This document shows positions 24,373-34,794 of a stretch of DNA of 64,000 nucleotides, one piece after another. The translations under genes and the position numbers were made by a program. The stretch's first letter is position 1; each line of letters opens with the position of its first letter. The stretch is from contig OZ029914.1 of NCBI GenBank assembly GCA_964023275.1, forward strand, positions 44,814,937-44,878,936. The letters are read 5' to 3'. The DNA comes from Norana najaformis (taxonomy: Eukaryota > Annelida > Clitellata > Crassiclitellata > Hormogastridae). Under the pieces are notes generated by a model that saw only the letters and a program-made list of their open reading frames with translations, did not search any database and was not told the origin of the DNA.

Positions 24373-24430
24373 GTATCTGTGGCTAGTGTGCTTTAACCCT
24401 GCCAGAGGTTGTAGGTTCAAAACCCTAACA
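24373..24430 (+). mobile_element. tRNA-like SINE head
   Basis: TGTGGCTAGTGTGCTTTAAC resembles box A and TAGGTTCAAAACCC resembles box B, at tRNA-like spacing. The stretch is not a plausible mature tRNA, because the acceptor stem does not pair. No second copy is present in the window. Confidence 0.35.
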
Positions 24431-25250
24431 GTGTTGATAGATGTATCGGGATTTATGCTTCACTTGCGCTGCACACAGAGTTCAGCTATGAAATGAGTGC
24501 ATTGACTGCATAACGTCGGTGGGAAGATCAAGCAGCAAAGGCAGAGGACTGAGCACACGCCATCTCGTGCCGAGGATAAGAAAACACAGTCATGAACATG
24601 TCATATCCAAGGCTGCCTCTCTGGATCAGCTCAAAAGACTACTCTCCTTATTGCGCTTTTGAGGTGAATTGCTGGAGAAATAAATTTAAATTAAAAAGTA
24701 AAATTAAAAAGCATCTATTTGATAATAATAATAATGTTATTATTATAATATTAATAATGTATATTAATATGTGTTAATATTACTATATGATATTAATATC
24801 ACACATAATAAACAGATATGGACACGTCATACAGCCTAGTTGCATATATTATGTTAATCGATAAATGGCAAACGCCTGAAGGTGTCTTTGGATTATCGCA
24901 TAGACAGGTGAGTATTTATTGGATCGATTCATCTTCTCCGGCTATTCATAGATGTGTTCTGAACAGCTGGACTGATTTATTCAAAACGATGTTGTGACGT
25001 TTAGAGAGAAGGTTGGTTCAAACGTCAACAGAATTTAACTGAACCCAGTGAAGTTATTTTTACCGCTGAATCGTCTCCGGTGCGTGGTGCAAAACGAACA
25101 TTTCGATATTCCGCATAGCTTATCCGCAGGATGGAAAAAAGGTACTTTGTCTCCTCATTTACGACCGTAAAGATGGACATGTAGACATGCGTAATGTATT
25201 TTAAAAATGGATAACTAACTGGATCATCAGAATCTTTAGAATTTACCATA

Positions 25251-25325
25251 GTGCGGCAGGGTGATGCATACGATAGCGCGCTGGGTCTACAATTCGACGA
25301 TTGATGGTTCGAGTCTGCTGAGCCT
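25251..25325 (+). mobile_element. tRNA-like SINE head
   Basis: A tRNA-like arrangement is visible: ATAGCGCGCTGGGTCTACAA, then box B-like ATGGTTCGAGTCTGC. It looks like the 5' part of another tRNA-derived SINE. The body is not recognisable. Confidence 0.35.
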
Positions 25326-25499
25326 AAACGTAAGGCAAAAAAATCTCAGTGTTTGTGTTTCAAGAAGAATAAAGGAAAACAGTCCATTCGATTACTCAGA
25401 ATGTTAGCGACACTATTTTCTTGGCCTCGGCATATAAGGATGGTTAGCCAGTTATCTCCCTAGCCACCTGATCTTCCATTCGAGAGTGTATGGTCAATG

Positions 25500-25740
25500 T
25501 AGTTGCTCTGAAGCTGAGTTCTTGATTTCTCTTCCTTTCAATACCTTTCTCGTCGCCTTAACTACAAACATCGTCACCGTAACCGTCTGCCTGTCTATTT
25601 TGCTTGGCATATGGGTCTGGGAACCAAACTTGATCAGACCTGTTTCATCGATTTTGGTTTTCACTAAGCACCTGTGAATGATCTAGTTCCCAGTCTTAGC
25701 TTCTTTGGGCTGTGCAGATATCCAGGGATTAGGATTGCGG
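25500..25740 (+). mobile_element. LINE-1 3' end, diverged
   Basis: The order CCGTCTGCCTGTC, ATCGATTTTGGTTTTCACTA, AGCACCTGTGAATGATCTAG and TTCTTTGGGCTGTGCAGA matches the LINE-1 3' untranslated end in plus orientation. Compare GTTTTGACTAAGCGCCTGCG at 54082-54210. Confidence 0.65.
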
Positions 25741-25765
25741 TAAATGGGTAAATATAGGTATACAT

Positions 25766-25925
25766 GATTTTCTATAGCGACCGTATGGCCTCGATCCTGC
25801 TCATTTTCAAATGAACATATCCGCTGAGATCCTTCGCCACCGCTGCTTCCGTGAATCTGAGACAAGCCATTTAATGTCCCCGTGTACCGATCGTGCTAGC
25901 ACGAGATTTAAATCTTTGAAATAAG
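25766..25925 (-). mobile_element. SINE-C fragment
   Basis: The reverse copy runs from the end (ATTTTCTATAGCGACCGTAT) through CCTCGATCCTGCTCATTTTC to GTGTACCGATCGTGCTAGCA and AGATTTAAATCT. The tRNA head is lost. Confidence 0.75.
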
Positions 25926-26027
25926 CCACAGAATTATTGTTGGAACTGAAACCTTGAAACAACTGTCTGTCTGAGGTGAAATTTAAACCCCTACTGCGGT
26001 TTTTTTATAATATGATATTATATTATG

Positions 26028-26090
26028 ATTTGAACCTGGCCTTTAAGATTACAGTCCAGCGCGTTAACCATTGGACAACTGTGCACCAGT
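26028..26090 (-). mobile_element. tRNA-like SINE head
   Basis: Minus-strand reading gives a box A-like TGTCCAATGGTTAACGCGC and a box B-like AGGTTCAAATC. It ends 86 bp before the second GT61 gene. Too little body remains to name a family. Confidence 0.4.
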
Positions 26091-26175
26091 ATAGAACAAT
26101 TATTATTATTATAGAATAATTAAATTATTAATATTGTTATGTATGTCGAGATAGGTAAAACGGAGGCAGATCAAC

Positions 26176-27444
26176 ATGACTTCTTCCCGATCAATATGCC
26201 GACTCCGATGTAGTCGGATACCTGTCCTTGTTTGCACAGTTGCCATGACGATTACTGTCATAGTACTCGTGTTCCTAAACGACAGACAATCGAGGAAGGG
26301 GCTGGACACCCTGATGGGTATACACGATGTCTACCTACTTGCAAACGTCTGCATCGAGCATTTACCGATGCCAATCGTTCATCGAGATTTCACAGAAACG
26401 AAGAAGATTGTTGTCTACGGCAGCAAGACACTCCCCGGTCAACGAGAGATCCGCGTTCAAGGCTCCTACAACTCCAAGTGGAACCGGTGGACCATCGAGT
26501 TCCGAGCGGAGCAGTTACCACTGGAACATGCGGCGTCTCTCCACCGAAATACCGCTTTCTTTGTTGAGCCGACATGTCCCGGAAACTTCCACCACTTCTT
26601 CATCGACGAATTTGTTCCCCTCTACAGCATGGTGGCCTTGACCGGTCGGCTGTACCCGGGGGCAGACAACCAGATCCTGTATCGTACCCCGGCCACGACA
26701 AAGGAACCGGCTTGCACTAGCCGGACCAGATACGAGAACATTCTGTCCAGTCTCTACACTCACAGACTACACGATGTCTTCTACAGTCTACCTAACGGCA
26801 CTTGCTTCAGCGACGCAGTCTTTGGTAATGTACTGTACTTGGAACGTCCTCGCGATGTTGTCGATCACCTCCAGCGATACTTCGACGTGAGCTCTTCTTC
26901 CGGGAGAAACCGTAGCCAGCTCTTCCTTACAATCTTGATGCGCAATCGCCGGCGTATTGTAAACGCTAAGCAGCTGGTTAGATTGGCGACATCTGTTGGT
27001 TTTTCACGAGTAAGAACTGTCGAGTTCGAGACTCAGTCGATTCGCGATCAGCTGAGGATTGCTGCAACATCGAGTGTATTCGTCGGAATCCAAGGAGCTG
27101 GTCTCCAGTGGTCTGCCTTCATGCCGGAAGGTTCCTATCTGGTGGAAATCGCATGGCCATCGAAGCATTGGAAGTTCTACTACCGAGATCTGGCAGCGCT
27201 GTTTGGCATCACGTGCCACGAGGTCGAGGTCACTGACATCAGGATCAACTGGACCTCGTACGTAACCAGCGTGCGTCAAGGGGTTCCGGTTAGCGAGGTG
27301 GAACAGGCGGAAATCTTACGAAATCCACCGAGGTCGGACTTCGATAATGTATGGAAGTGGGCCGATGTCTCAGTGAAGGATAGTGAGATAAGGACTACCT
27401 TGGAGAGCATCTATGAAGAGCTTCGTTCTAACTCTGGCCATTGA
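26176..27444 (+). CDS. Glycosyltransferase family 61 (DUF563) type II membrane protein, copy 2
   Basis: This 422-residue intronless frame is the paralogue of 10064-11380 and, by family, a lumenal glycosyltransferase with unknown acceptor. An arginine- and cysteine-rich tail (residues 1-15) precedes one membrane anchor at about 16-34 (VLVCTVAMTITVIVLVFL). The catalytic domain has PTCPGNFHHFFIDEF at 132-146, identical to copy 1, and GIQGAGLQW at 304-312. The later block FMPEGSYLVEIAWPSKHW is also shared. By eye more than half the residues of the catalytic domain match copy 1, and both end in a VWKWAD/IWKWSD stretch plus a short helix. The ATG follows AGATCAAC. Coding DNA is visibly richer in G and C at third positions than copy 1 and the flanks. 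The acceptor may differ between copies, because the membrane-proximal regions diverge most. Confidence 0.92.
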   Translation: MTSSRSICRLRCSRIPVLVCTVAMTITVIVLVFLNDRQSRKGLDTLMGIHDVYLLANVCIEHLPMPIVHRDFTETKKIVVYGSKTLPGQREIRVQGSYNSKWNRWTIEFRAEQLPLEHAASLHRNTAFFVEPTCPGNFHHFFIDEFVPLYSMVALTGRLYPGADNQILYRTPATTKEPACTSRTRYENILSSLYTHRLHDVFYSLPNGTCFSDAVFGNVLYLERPRDVVDHLQRYFDVSSSSGRNRSQLFLTILMRNRRRIVNAKQLVRLATSVGFSRVRTVEFETQSIRDQLRIAATSSVFVGIQGAGLQWSAFMPEGSYLVEIAWPSKHWKFYYRDLAALFGITCHEVEVTDIRINWTSYVTSVRQGVPVSEVEQAEILRNPPRSDFDNVWKWADVSVKDSEIRTTLESIYEELRSNSGH

Positions 27445-27902
27445 GTGGTGTATGTTTGTGTGTGTATGTGTGTGTGTGTCCGTCAACGACTCTGCCGTTC
27501 TCTGGAACTGATATTCAGAATTTCAACTGCAAGTCATTTGAATTTCATATCATTTAATATTCACGACGTTTACTTTTGGTGCCTTTTTATTCCAGTTTTT
27601 TTTAATTATCCAATGTGATTGAATTTTCATTGTCGTTTAACTATCATGTCATTTTATTTTCATTTCATTCAATTTTTGTAATCATTTTATTTAATTATAT
27701 CTTATTAAATTTAAATGTAATTTTGCTGATTTTGTGCGATCGAATTATCAATGCTTTCTGATCGGAATTTAGGTTTGTGTCATCAATACAGGCCTCAAAT
27801 AATGTATTCACACATGGACAATATACATAAGCACCTCTGATTAGGTTCTCTTGAAGAGGGGCTATACAAATTTATGCGTACAATTACAATAATAAGCTAC
27901 AC
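27445..27902. other. 3' flank of second GT61 gene
   Basis: A (TG)n run directly after the stop is followed by T-rich, AT-rich DNA that could be a 3' untranslated region. An ATTAAA hexamer near 27706 is a possible variant poly(A) signal. No AATAAA is obvious in this interval. Confidence 0.35.
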
Positions 27903-28840
27903 ATGTAGTAAGCCTAATCTAATCTAATTTGGAACTTCCTCAGCGCTGCTGTAATCATGCTGAAGGCATCAGTCGATGGTCGCTACTAAGAAAAATCGTT
28001 GTACATGCCAAATTCCAGGGTAAGACCGGTTGAAAGCCAAGAAGAGAATCCCAGAAGACACGGAAGCAGCCTACGAAGGAAACGATTCAAGGAAAAGAGA
28101 CGAGTCGAAGGAAACGAGTCAAGGAAAAGAGACGAGTCGAAGGAAACGATTCAAGGAAAAGAGACGAGTCAAAGGAAACGATTCAAGGAAAAGAGACGAG
28201 TCAAAGGAAACGATTCAAGGAAAAGAGACGAGTCGAAGGAAACGATTCAAGGAAAAGAGACGAGTCGAAGGAAACGATTCAAGGAAAAGAGACGAGTCGA
28301 AGGAAACGATTCAAGGAAAAGAGACGAGTCAAAGGAAACGATTCAAGGAAAAGAGACGAGTCAAAGGAAACGATTCAAGGAAAAGAGACGAGTCGAAGGA
28401 AACGATTCAAGGAAAAGAGACGAGTCGAAGGAAACGATTCAAGGAAAAGAGACGAGTCGAAGGAAACGATTCAAGGAAAAGAGACGAGTCGATGGAAACG
28501 ATTCAAGGAAAAGACACGAGTTTTTAGTCGAAATCTGAAGGGAGGGCAAAACAGTCTTTGCAAAGCGAACATTAGCTGAAAGAACATCAGAGTCTAGGGC
28601 CAGCAACAGAAAAGGCACGCCTGCTGAGAGTTGTGTTTGTCTACGGAATAGTCAGCTTTAGACAGTCAGAAGAGCTGGTCGAGTAGAAACAAGTCTTTGG
28701 AGTCAGTATAGAGGGAAGATACTGAGTTGACTGAAATGATTATACGATTAGCCCAGTCTTGTAAATTATTCTCTTTCCTACTGGCAACCAATGCAAGGTT
28801 TTAGGATCGGTGATATATGTTCACATGTTAGGTTCTACCT
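27903..28840 (-). mobile_element. LINE-2 relic with internal minisatellite
   Basis: The left edge has reversed (ATTAG)n, then AGCGCTGCTGTAATCATGCT and GGCATCAGTCGATGGTCGCT, the LINE-2 3' signature. After the 32-bp array at 28076-28520 the LINE resumes with TTTTTAGTCGAAATCTGAAG and AACAGAAAAGGCACGCCTGC. The copy is 5'-truncated and I see no coding potential. Confidence 0.65.
28076..28520. repeat. 32-bp minisatellite, about 14 units
   Basis: The unit contains AAGGAAACGATTCAAGGAAA followed by AGAGACGAGTCG. Thirteen full units and one partial unit follow in strict 32-bp register, with single-base variants (GTCG or GTCA, GATT or GAGT). Because 32 is not a multiple of three, each frame reads the same cyclic 32-residue Lys/Arg/Glu-rich peptide, so open frames across it carry no evidence of coding. 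Confidence 0.97.
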
Positions 28841-29771
28841 CTGGGCAAGATATTTTGGGCTTTTTCACTTCATCAAGTTACTTTTTAAAATGCCAGTGAG
28901 AAGCGATTTGCAGCAGACACTACGGCTGGATACTAGGGCATTTGCCAAACAAACCAAGGATGAAAATAAAAAGTGGCGCCTAATCGTATGAATTAAGCCT
29001 TATTTGATTTTTGGATATTAGTATTAAATATATTTCTTAGACATTTAATTATTGCATTACTATCTGGAAACCTGGAAATCGATATAAAATCTGGAAAGCG
29101 ATATAAAAGTACAATTGTATATAATATTAATTGATGGGCTTCTATTGTTGTGCACGTGCTAAGGGATGCTGATATTTATAATAAAGGAGCAGAAAATAAA
29201 GAAAACACTGCCTGTTGTAGACAGAAATTTATCTGAAATTAGCATCATTCTGTTTAGATAAATAATTCACGTTAATGACGCAGGTGTTCAAAAGTGAATT
29301 CGATTAAAAGTGAAATTAGATTAAAAATCGATTGTTACTTTCCACGACAGCGTTCACTTGTCCTCGCCATAATTACCACCATTAATTAGATCTAATTGAA
29401 ATAAAACAAACATAGTTATGCATCAGCAGGAAAAGTTACATAGGCTATGATATGGTATAATAGTAAAAAGTTATATACATATGGTCTAATAGCTTCTAAT
29501 TAGGCTTAACTCTTTTATTAACTACCGACTACTGTATTACGACATATAAAAGCAATTACAAAATTATTTTACCTGTACCTTCCAAAAGACATGGATGATG
29601 AACTCTTACTCACGCCTTGCAAAAGCTAAAAAGGATATCAACCGATAAAATACACCACAGCTGATATGCGCTCTGGTCAGATACCTTGTATCTGTTGTTA
29701 GCAAGCATTAATTTCAGGAGTGGTTCAGGCTGCCAGTATATAGAATAACATACACATTTAATTTATAAGCT
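28841..29771. other. No recognisable gene
   Basis: This is AT-rich unique-looking DNA with no supported frame or repeat. Confidence 0.4.
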
Positions 29772-30175
29772 AATACAATCTAATAACTTCTGTAGCGCCG
29801 TTATATTAATACCTAAGCATCAGTCGATGGTCGCTTCAAGTGAAATCGTAATCAAAATCATAATCCATTGGAAGCCAGGTAGAATAATTCCTATAGGTCA
29901 GAAAAACTAGAAGTTAGTCGATGGTAGTTAAGTAAGTTAGAACAGACGAGTCTTAAGGTTAGACCTGAATGACAATATAGAGCTAGCAGAACGAATCGAA
30001 CTAGGCAGCGAATTCCAAAGCCGTGGACCATCAACTCAGAATACTCTAGAACCCAAAACTGTAGAGTTCTAATACTCTATGCTGTACTACAGCTAGTATG
30101 GGTTTTACCTTGTACAGGTCTTTTGTTAACCGTTTAAGGCGAAAATTAGTATGTTTAGCTTCTGATTAAATTCGC
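29772..30175 (-). mobile_element. LINE-2 relic
   Basis: It starts with ATCTAATAACTTCTGTAGCG, CCGTTATATTAATACC and AGCATCAGTCGATGGTCGCT. It continues through AACAGACGAGTCTTAAGG and GGCAGCGAATTCCAAAGC. The ACGAGTCTTAAGG block lies where the 32-bp array expanded in the copy at 27903-28840. Confidence 0.65.
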
Positions 30176-31213
30176 AGACTGCAAGCTCAGAGTGTGACCG
30201 CTATGTTTGATGATTTATGTTACAGAACTGATGGTAAAGTAAATTTAATTACGAAGCTTATTCGGGCTTCTTTTTGTTTCTCACAGCTTGGCAGCATATG
30301 GCGAATTTCTCGTTGTCTCGCAAGATGGCAGAACATTTGGAATGCAGATGCTTTTAAGACACTATGCCTGAAATACCGTTTCAGCCCAAGTATAGGCCTA
30401 AGCTACACTTAATTCAGCAAAGGCAAAGAAACATGTCCCATAAGGTACTCTAACACGCAATACGATAGCGTACTACTGAAGGCTATACTAACCTATAATA
30501 CTACTTTATCTAAATGACTAGGTAACTACACAACGTCATACAACCCTTTACTACACAGCACAACACTACACCACAATAGACTGCACTGTACTACTGCACT
30601 TTACTATTCTATATCACACTATACTATAATATGCTATGCTATACTACACTCGATTATGCTATGCTATACTGTACTTACTGTATCATATCGTATCGTACCA
30701 CACCATACTAAAATGTACTGTGCTGTAATATGCTATACCATGCTATACCATGCTCCTATGTTACTATGTTATGCTATGTTCTGCTATGCTCTGCTTTATT
30801 ATGCTATACCATACTACATTTTACTATACTATATTATGCTATACTAAGCTACTAGTGTATACTACACTATGCTATGCTATGCTCTGCTATGCTATACTCG
30901 AGAATACTATACTATGCTATGTTATACCAAACCATACCATACTATACTATGTTATACCATACTATACTGTACTATGCGTCGTGACAGTGTCTTATTTGCA
31001 TGCATGCATTTGAAGGTTTATGTAGCGCCTTTCTAACAACTTCTCAAAAGTATTGTTCTTAAACGTGTTGCGCGATCATAGTGTCTGATTAGTGTCGTTG
31101 AAGTTCTACGTAAACTATTTACCATGTTGTCTTAAATTGTTGAGTGCTAGGACAAGGTAAGTATAATTGTATTAATTACAGATTAAAGACTGATATTGCG
31201 CCAGTCATTGTAG
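30176..31213. other. No recognisable gene outside the pentanucleotide tract
   Basis: A 72-residue frame at 30194-30412 shows no motif. A reversed L2-like tail (TTTATGTAGCGCCTTTCTAA) lies at 31018-31060. Confidence 0.4.
30520..30980. repeat. Degenerate TATGC/TATAC pentanucleotide tract
   Basis: The tract is made of imperfect five-base words such as CTATG, CTATA and CCATA, with a strong TAC/TGC alternation. It has no fixed higher-order period. Confidence 0.9.
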
Positions 31214-31459
31214 TTCTGTATATGGCCTTCTCTTGGCATCTCCAGGTTTGCTGCTGCAGCAGGTGTTCATGCCGCCACTGAGGGTGGCATTTCTGCTGAT
31301 GGTAGGCATGCAGGGCTGCTGAAGCAGAGAAAAGAACACTTGGACCGCATCTCCTCTAACTGTTTTCTGCCTCCCACACTCATCTTCAACTCATCCCGCC
31401 GTTTTACGGGCACCTGTAAGTCTCGGCCTTCAGACTGGCTGGAATCAACCTTTGACTAA
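31214..31459 (+). other. Coding-like open stretch, possible exon or relic
   Basis: An 82-codon stop-free stretch without a needed ATG is clearly more GC-rich than its surroundings. It starts after TGGCATCTCCAG, which could serve as a 3' splice site. The translation includes AAAAGVHAATEGGISADGRH and ends at a TAA. I recognise no family, so this may be an exon, a transposon relic or chance. Confidence 0.2.
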
Positions 31460-32089
31460 GAGTACCTGTTGATTTCTGGGCCAGATTCCCAAGTGTGTAA
31501 GTTAGACTACAGATCAGCATTTGACAGCCATCACTCTGTGGAAAAGGTCCCATCTAAGTAGGTAGGTAAGTAAGTAAATAAACAAGTAAGTAATCTTTTA
31601 TGAGCTCGAGACAGACGCCCACAGTTAACAAACAGCAAATCATGCAAAACAAGAAAAAAGACAGCACAAAAGGTCAGTAAAAATGATGCAATATCATGTA
31701 ACAGTTTAAGAATCTGGCTTCATGTGCAGGAAAACAATAACTCAGCAGTAATTTATGTTCAGAGTAAAACAAGCCACCGTAATAACTACAATTTAAAACA
31801 ACTAAGAGCTATAGTGGAGATGCATCCAACAACATCAGAGCCAGAATCGACTCTCACGTAGACAGCTGTAAGATTTATGTGTTGGTAATAAAGTAGGTAT
31901 GTAGCTATGCAAATCTAGTAGGTATGAAATTATGACTTTTTCGAAAGATATGACTGGTTTTGGTTGAGTATTAGCATCGTAATTAAGGGATAGTAGTTTC
32001 ACATATCTCTATCGCTCAACCCGATTGTTTATCTCGCTATCGATCTATCTGTCTATATCTGCCTGTCCGATTTGGGTGTACAAATGGGT
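31460..32089. other. No recognisable gene
   Basis: A short (GTAA)n-type run lies at 31555-31595. Otherwise I see nothing. Confidence 0.4.
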
Positions 32090-32542
32090 CATATAATCCA
32101 TGTTTCTTTTCGATATCTCTTGGTCTCTCTCTTGGTCTCGCTCATGGTCTATCTCTTGGTCTCTCTCTCTATCTCTCTTTATCCCTGTCTATCTCTCTGT
32201 CTCTCTGGTTCTTTCTATTTTGTTTATGTGTGTCTGTGTAGTGCACCCGCTCTCATGTCCTGCATATACTTTTCGCTGTCTCTCGGTGCATCTTTATAGT
32301 TCCGCCTGTCTGTCTGCCTATCTGTTTCTTTTTCTGTCTCCAACACCTGTTTCTGGGCCTCTATCGCTCCGTTTCTGTCTCTCTGTCTCTGTCTCTCTAT
32401 GTCACTAGTCTCTATATGTCTCATTATACACTCTTTCTATCTAATTGTTACTCTTCCTCCATGTTTCTAGCTCACTTTTTTCGGTCTCTGTCTCTCTTTC
32501 TATCTATTTCTCTTTTTCTTACTCTCGCTTTCCTTGGCTTTC

Positions 32543-32610
<68 letters not shown>

Positions 32611-32660
32611 TTCATCACATCTTCGTCCGTCCGTCCGTCCGGCAGCAGTCCATCTGAAAC
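32090..32660. repeat. TCTC-rich tract with (CT)n and (CCGT)n cores
   Basis: A degenerate TCTCTG/TCTATC tract leads to a pure (CT)n run at 32546-32608 and a short (CCGT)n run at about 32625-32640. Open frames here are Ser/Leu strings produced by the repeat. Confidence 0.9.
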
Positions 32661-32689
32661 AGGCCTGCATTCCTCAATCCAGCTCATCT

Positions 32690-33100
32690 CCCTTTCGGCC
32701 CTTCCACCAATTCCTCGCCGAGGATCGATGTGTTGCAGCTGGAGCTAATGCAGCGGCTGGAGAGGCATTCGGCGCCATGGTAAATATACCTTGAGCTTAG
32801 CGGAGTGTAAAAAAGTGAACAAGACGAGGAGATATAACGATCGACTTCCCAACATCAGCAGCATCAGTAGACTTCCCAGCATCAGCAGCAGTACCAGTCC
32901 AGCACGATGTGTATTTACAGTCAGCACCAAGACTGCAGCCGCCTCCTTCAGAGCGAGCGGAGAGCCTGGCTGAAATTAGAAAGCGCGGCTCGTCTCGCCT
33001 GAGCGAAGCACGATATTGGGTTACTACACCCAGTGGCGAAATGATTGAGAGAGACATACGCAGCCGAAGCAGGACCAGCTTTTTATTTATTACGATTTAA
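32690..33100 (+). other. GC-rich coding-like island, possible exons
   Basis: Two adjacent open stretches stand out. The first ends in a frame reading AGANAAAGEAFGAM at 32779, directly followed by GTAAAT, a plausible splice donor. The second is open from 32819 to a TAA at 33098. It encodes SAPRLQPPPSERAESLAEIR and then YWVTTPSGEMIERDI, with a normal-looking amino acid mix. No known domain is evident and the minus strand is also open, so the call stays tentative. Confidence 0.25.
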
Positions 33101-33521
33101 TAATCGTTTTATCGCTTCAGAGGTTTTGTTTCTTTCGTCTTTATTTTCGCAGCCCCCAGCTCGCTTGGTTGGGCTGGGGAAAATTATTCTAAGGGGAGCT
33201 GGGCTTTACCTGCTCTCAGGTGAATTATTTTTATTTATTGAGATTTAATTATTATTTTTATCGCTTGAGTGGTTTTGTTTCTTGCATTATTATTTTCGCA
33301 GCCTGGAGATCACTTGGTTGGGCTGGGAAAGAAATTATTGTTCAAATTATTATACAAGAGAAGCTAGGTTTTACCTGTTCTTCTTCATGTGAATTCCGAT
33401 TTCCAAACGTCAATCAATCCATTCAGTTTTGGAAAGGTCGGATTCATCTTCGGTGATCTTGTCTAACAAACGTTTCTCTGGTAATTGCATCTCTGTGTTT
33501 GCCATAGAGACCAAACATGAA
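33101..33521. other. No recognisable gene; local duplication
   Basis: The block TTTATTTATT then CGATTTAAT, GGTTTTGTTTCTT and TTGGTTGGGCTGGG occurs twice, near 33085-33185 and 33225-33330. This indicates an old tandem duplication of about 145 bp. Confidence 0.55.
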
Positions 33522-33720
33522 TTTATTGCATTTCATTAAGTAAAAGGGTGATGGAACGTTTAACCACCCCATTTAACCCCCTATTGAGTCTCTTTATTGC
33601 ATTTCATTAAGTAAAAGGGCGATGGAACGTTTAACCACCCCATTTAACCCCCTATTGAGTCTCTGTATTGCATTTCATTAAGCAAAAGGGTGATGGTACT
33701 TTTAACCACCCCATTAAACC
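33522..33720. repeat. 71-bp tandem repeat, 2.8 units
   Basis: Units start at 33522, 33593 and 33664, each beginning TTTATTGCATTTCATTAAGT or a close variant. They contain GGAACGTTTAACCACCCC. The first two are nearly identical and the third has diverged. Confidence 0.95.
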
Positions 33721-33763
33721 AGAACCGTTGTATTAAAAGTAGATCGGTGAATGCAAGGTGTGA

Positions 33764-33994
33764 ACGAGGTCTTTAACATTCCACGCGAGGTGCGTAGTCT
33801 TTGACGCGAGCATCTTCACAGCTGGTACCTCAGCACGAGGCAATTTTAACACCTCACTAGGCGTTGCTGGCACCGCTGCTGCTGCTGCTGCTGCCTCTGC
33901 TCCAAGACCTGATGCACGGCCAGTTCAAGAGCCCCCAACCGATAAAACGTTGCAAATACTCGCAGATGCTGCGCTTATTAAGTCTCACGAACAG
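33764..33994 (+). other. Candidate coding exon (Ala-rich)
   Basis: The frame is stop-free from 33764 and reaches CAG then GTAAAT, a good donor, at 33994/33995. A matching acceptor, GCATCTTCACAG, ends at 33821, giving a possible exon 33822-33994. The peptide includes GTSARGNFNTSLGVAG, a seven-Ala run and PTDKTLQILADAALIKSHEQ. The last part reads like an amphipathic helix. I do not recognise the protein. Confidence 0.3.
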
Positions 33995-34198
33995 GTAAAT
34001 GCAGGTGAGAACCGCAGGTAGGCAACTTCTTACAGCTCATCACAATCACCTGAAACTTGGCTACAGAAAAATCCATTTCGGAACGAAGGTCAGTCTGTTC
34101 ACGTATAACTACTGCATATCTTGGCGAACTCTACCATCCACTGGTTCAAACTATCTCCAACGGAAGATAAATACCCACACGTATACCTCGGATCTAAA

Positions 34199-34352
34199 TA
34201 CATATACATAGCATACATAACATATACATAACACATGCATAACATATACAGTACATAACATATACATATACATAACATATACATAACCTATACATAACAT
34301 ATACATAACATAAACATAACATATACATAAATTATACATAACATATGCGTAA
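34199..34352. repeat. ATACATAAC-type repeat
   Basis: Degenerate units of ACATATACATA and CATAAC fill this stretch. Open minus-strand frames are composition artefacts. Confidence 0.9.
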
Positions 34353-34794
34353 CATTGGCGATTTGGATTGGAGTCTGCTAGGTTTAGGCGAATGTAGGCC
34401 TTCTAGAGCAGGTGGCTATGTTACGAAGCAAATAATATATTTAGCCATCAGCCATTCCTCGTGTCCCTTTTCCAGCCTCCAGAGAAAATGACCCTGGTCT
34501 CTTAACTCCTTATCTGTTCCCCGATTATTTTTCTCCTTCTTCTTCTCTTCCCCTTCTTCTCAAGTAGAAAAATTTCCCTGTTTTCGAGTTTCTAGCCCGA
34601 CGTCTAAGTCTCCGTTATACCGATTATCTCAGTCAAAAACAAAACGATAATCGTGTTATAAGACATAGCGAGAGATTTTGATCAACCACCTCTTCATATT
34701 ACACAAATATTTCTAGTCATAGAGAAATAAGGAAATGGCGATGAGTGTGGTAAGGATTTGCTGTGCAACAGAGCCAGATCGTTGCTAACGGTTC
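34353..34794. other. No recognisable gene
   Basis: I see only short frames and a small TTCTTC-rich patch at 34530-34560. Confidence 0.4.
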
